From NCBI GenBank assembly GCA_017437165.1, contig JAFSBS010000364.1:1-7542 (forward strand): a DNA stretch of 7,542 bases, read 5' to 3'. This document shows positions 5,673-7,542 of this stretch, piece by piece. Source of the stretch: Clostridia bacterium (lineage in GTDB: Bacteria; Bacillota; Clostridia; Oscillospirales; Acutalibacteraceae). Every line of letters starts with the position of its first letter. The first letter of the stretch is position 1. The translations under genes were made by a program, and so were the position numbers. A model generated the notes under the pieces. That model was not told the origin of the DNA, ran no database searches, and saw only the letters and a list, made by a program, of their open reading frames with translations.

Positions 5673-7406
5673 CTATAAAAGTTTTTTGAGGTTTTCTGCT
5701 GTCTCAATAAGATTACCGAGTTCTGCATTAAGAGTTGATTTTTCATCCGGGTCAAGTTTTACAAAAAGTCGGGAATCAATATCTAATAAAAGTGAAATAC
5801 AACTTGCAATATTTTCTACTGGTTTTGCTTTTAACTCCTGAGCTCTGAGACTCAAAAGAGCTTTTTCCATTGAAAATCTCATTCTTTCTGCAAGAGCAGA
5901 ATTTTCTTCAGCAAAACTATCAAGGGCTTCTTTGGTTTTGTTGCCTATGCTTGCATATTTTTTGCTTATTTCCTGTGCGATTACTGATTGCTCATCAAAG
6001 TAATTTTTATAATTACCACTTCGTACAAGAGCTTTTATATCACGCATGAATTTGCGTTGGTCAGGAACTGCACCGATAAGTGTGTTATTAAAAGCAATAA
6101 CCTTCATTTGATTTTTTTCATTTTCATCGCTGAGCGAGTTGAATAAAGGAAGCATCTCTCTGAAAAGGTCATGTACCTGATATTTACGAGCAATATGATA
6201 TTGCTCAGGTATAGAAAGATATTCAAGGAATTCATTGATTAAACCAGCAATTTCAATACGCTTCTTCACAGTTGCTACTGACTCATTTGATGTTTCGGCA
6301 TATTCTTCTATGGTAAGTAGGTTGGTTTTGACAATATCTCTGTAAGTACCGATTGTATGGTCTATGGCATCATAATCAACCTTCTTTTCTTCGCCGTGCT
6401 GAATAGCAAGCTCAAGAAGTTTTATTGTTTTTTTGTCTGCAATTATATCCATTTCCATAATTACAGTTTCAAAATAAAGAGGCTCGGTTGTTTCTCTGCT
6501 GTTTATTCGTAAGCAGGTGAATCGGCGGTTACCATCTACAATACGACCATCAGAAAGTGTAACACCAGGCTCACGCTGACCCACAAGAGAAATATTTTTT
6601 CTTGTTTTCTGAATTGAGTCAGGATTGCTTTCGGTAATAAAGTTTTCAATAATTCTGTTATAAATTGCTGAATTAAGTTCTTTAAGTGAATCTTTACCAT
6701 TTTCAGATTCATAAGCAGAAATCCACGTAGCAATACGGTCATTCTGGTCGTTGTAGTAAAGCAACTCAAGATTAACTCTGTAAACAGGATAAATAACAGT
6801 TTTTCCGTTATATGTGATTTTTCTTGTTAAATCTGTTTTCTGAACAAGGTCGGTACCTACATAATTAAGGAGACTTTCTGCAGGCGCTTCATCACGGTTG
6901 GAATCAGAAGCGGGTTGAGCAAGTCCTGTAAAGGTCTTTGTTACAGGGTTGAGTGATATGTCAGATGCTCTTGAACGTGCTTCTTTATATATTTCATTGA
7001 TTTCTTCGGCAGCTTCTTCGTCACATTCCTTGCAGAGTAAATACATAGTGTTCAGCGCACGCTCTGCGAGGGGTTGGTCAAGGTCGCTCTGACCTATATG
7101 TGCAACCATATTTCTGATACCCATAAGCTCTTTTGCCCAACTGCGACAATTTTGTGAAAGGTAATTTCTGAAAACGTTTGTCCATTGTCGGTCAATAATT
7201 CTTATGCAATTAGCAATATCAAGAGAATCAATTAATTCATCGTATTCGCCATAATATGGTAAATCTCTTTGATTATCCAAAACACCGAGAACCTGCTCCC
7301 ACCAGTTGTTTTTATATTCGAGACACATTTTTTGCCCTATAAATCCTGATAACGAAGATAAGAGTATTCTGAATCCTTTTTGAACGAGTTCATAGTTTTC
7401 GGTCAT
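5673..7406 (-). CDS. Swt1-like HEPN plus ParB/Srx-like domain protein
   Basis: This is the first gene of the operon; the product is 577 aa from the ATG at 7406. Residues 1-125 resemble the Swt1-type HEPN domain: NNWWEQVL, then SLDIANCIRIIDRQWTNVF, then GIRNMVAH. RNMVAH (R98 to H103, bases 7098-7115) is the RNxxxH motif of HEPN ribonucleases, and it is intact. After a linker (about 140-190), residues 203-300 look like a ParB/sulfiredoxin fold: YPVYRVNLELLYYN, then NISLVGQREPGV, then GRIVDGNRRFTCLR, where DGNRR (291-295) matches the ParB GxxR-type box. Residues 364-397 (LTIEEYAETSNESVATVKKR) form a ParB-like helix-turn-helix. The rest is helical. HEPN domains with this motif usually cut RNA; ParB/Srx domains bind or hydrolyse nucleotides and can act as nucleases. 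An upstream in-frame TTG at 7427 is less likely as start because GCAGG sits 7 nt before ATG 7406. Confidence 0.82.
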   Translation of the reverse strand: MTENYELVQKGFRILLSSLSGFIGQKMCLEYKNNWWEQVLGVLDNQRDLPYYGEYDELIDSLDIANCIRIIDRQWTNVFRNYLSQNCRSWAKELMGIRNMVAHIGQSDLDQPLAERALNTMYLLCKECDEEAAEEINEIYKEARSRASDISLNPVTKTFTGLAQPASDSNRDEAPAESLLNYVGTDLVQKTDLTRKITYNGKTVIYPVYRVNLELLYYNDQNDRIATWISAYESENGKDSLKELNSAIYNRIIENFITESNPDSIQKTRKNISLVGQREPGVTLSDGRIVDGNRRFTCLRINSRETTEPLYFETVIMEMDIIADKKTIKLLELAIQHGEEKKVDYDAIDHTIGTYRDIVKTNLLTIEEYAETSNESVATVKKRIEIAGLINEFLEYLSIPEQYHIARKYQVHDLFREMLPLFNSLSDENEKNQMKVIAFNNTLIGAVPDQRKFMRDIKALVRSGNYKNYFDEQSVIAQEISKKYASIGNKTKEALDSFAEENSALAERMRFSMEKALLSLRAQELKAKPVENIASCISLLLDIDSRLFVKLDPDEKSTLNAELGNLIETAENLKKLL

Positions 7407-7413
7407 AATAAAA

Positions 7414-7418
7414 CCTGC
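7414..7418 (-). promoter_or_regulatory. Ribosome binding site that fixes the start of the HEPN-ParB gene
   Basis: GCAGG on the minus strand lies 7 nt before the ATG at 7406. The longer frame beginning at TTG 7427 runs through this site and has no ribosome site of its own, so it is not used as the start. Confidence 0.6.
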
Positions 7419-7438
7419 TTTCAACAATTAATATACAA

Positions 7439-7467
7439 ATTATAATGTATTTAAGTCGAAAAAACAA
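7439..7467 (-). promoter_or_regulatory. Sigma-70 type promoter of the three-gene operon
   Basis: On the minus strand there is a -35 box TTGTTT (7467-7462), a 17-nt spacer and a perfect -10 box TATAAT (7444-7439). Transcription should start near 7432, giving a leader of about 25 nt before the ATG at 7406. The DNA upstream of the -35 is A/T-rich (7468-7502), which could act as an UP element. No obvious operator dyad overlaps the boxes. Confidence 0.75.
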
Positions 7468-7502
7468 GATTTTGCTTGTAAAATATAGAATTTACGTAAA
7501 AC

Positions 7503-7536
7503 AAAAACTCTCAAGTCCTGTGACTTGAGAGTTTTT
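7503..7536. terminator. Intrinsic terminator upstream of the operon, twin of the one at 2197
   Basis: The arms AAAAACTCTCAAGTC (7503-7517) and GACTTGAGAGTTTTT (7522-7536) form a perfect 15-bp stem with loop CTGT. Leftward transcripts from a gene beyond the window edge would end here with the tail TTTTTGTTTTA, which insulates the operon promoter. The sequence and the TAAAAC on its left flank match the terminator at 2197-2229. Confidence 0.9.
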
Positions 7537-7542
7537 GGTACG

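Noticed and set aside
5673..7406. Chromosome or plasmid partition ParB
   Set aside because: There is no ParA partner or parS-like palindromes nearby, and the N-terminal HEPN domain does not fit a partition protein.
7407..7427. TTG start at 7427 for the HEPN-ParB protein
   Set aside because: It has no ribosome site, would leave only about 5 nt of leader, and overlaps the GCAGG site serving ATG 7406.

Overview
The window looks like an accessory region of a low-GC Firmicutes chromosome, most likely a gut-type Clostridia (Ruminococcaceae or Lachnospiraceae-like). The signs are AT-rich DNA, AGGAGG-type ribosome sites, tight operons with U-tailed hairpin terminators, a BspA-type leucine-rich-repeat protein, and an N-terminal KIRxDFVTNSSSSSF block that I associate with Clostridia. 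The genus is an inference. No rRNA, tRNA, CRISPR array or recognisable transposase is present.

Left part, plus strand (2-1911): the 3' part of a radical SAM/SPASM gene, cut by the window edge, is followed 20 nt later by a 337-aa protein. That protein starts with a pentaserine block and ends in five 23-aa leucine-rich repeats of the BspA (LRR_5) type. The two genes look co-transcribed and may be an enzyme and its protein partner or substrate.

Middle (1912-2230): no convincing gene. The right half is an array of small hairpins separated by TTCATT motifs on one side and ATGAAG motifs on the other, forming a large imperfect dyad. It is closed by a strong bidirectional terminator.

Right part, minus strand (7406 down to 2231): a compact three-gene operon with its own promoter. 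In order of transcription it encodes: (1) a 577-aa protein joining a Swt1-like HEPN domain with an intact RNxxxH RNase motif to a ParB/Srx-like domain; (2) a 979-aa protein that strings together RNA polymerase alpha-CTD-like modules and a sigma-70 region-4-like helix-turn-helix; (3) a 162-aa HIRAN-like protein. Gaps are 11 and 2 nt, so translation is probably coupled. Two almost identical hairpin terminators flank the operon and insulate it as a cassette. The mix of a HEPN RNase, a ParB-like domain, a mimic of RNA polymerase promoter-recognition parts and a HIRAN DNA-end binder looks like an uncharacterised defence or transcription-interference system. That function is inferred from domain content and is not shown by the sequence.
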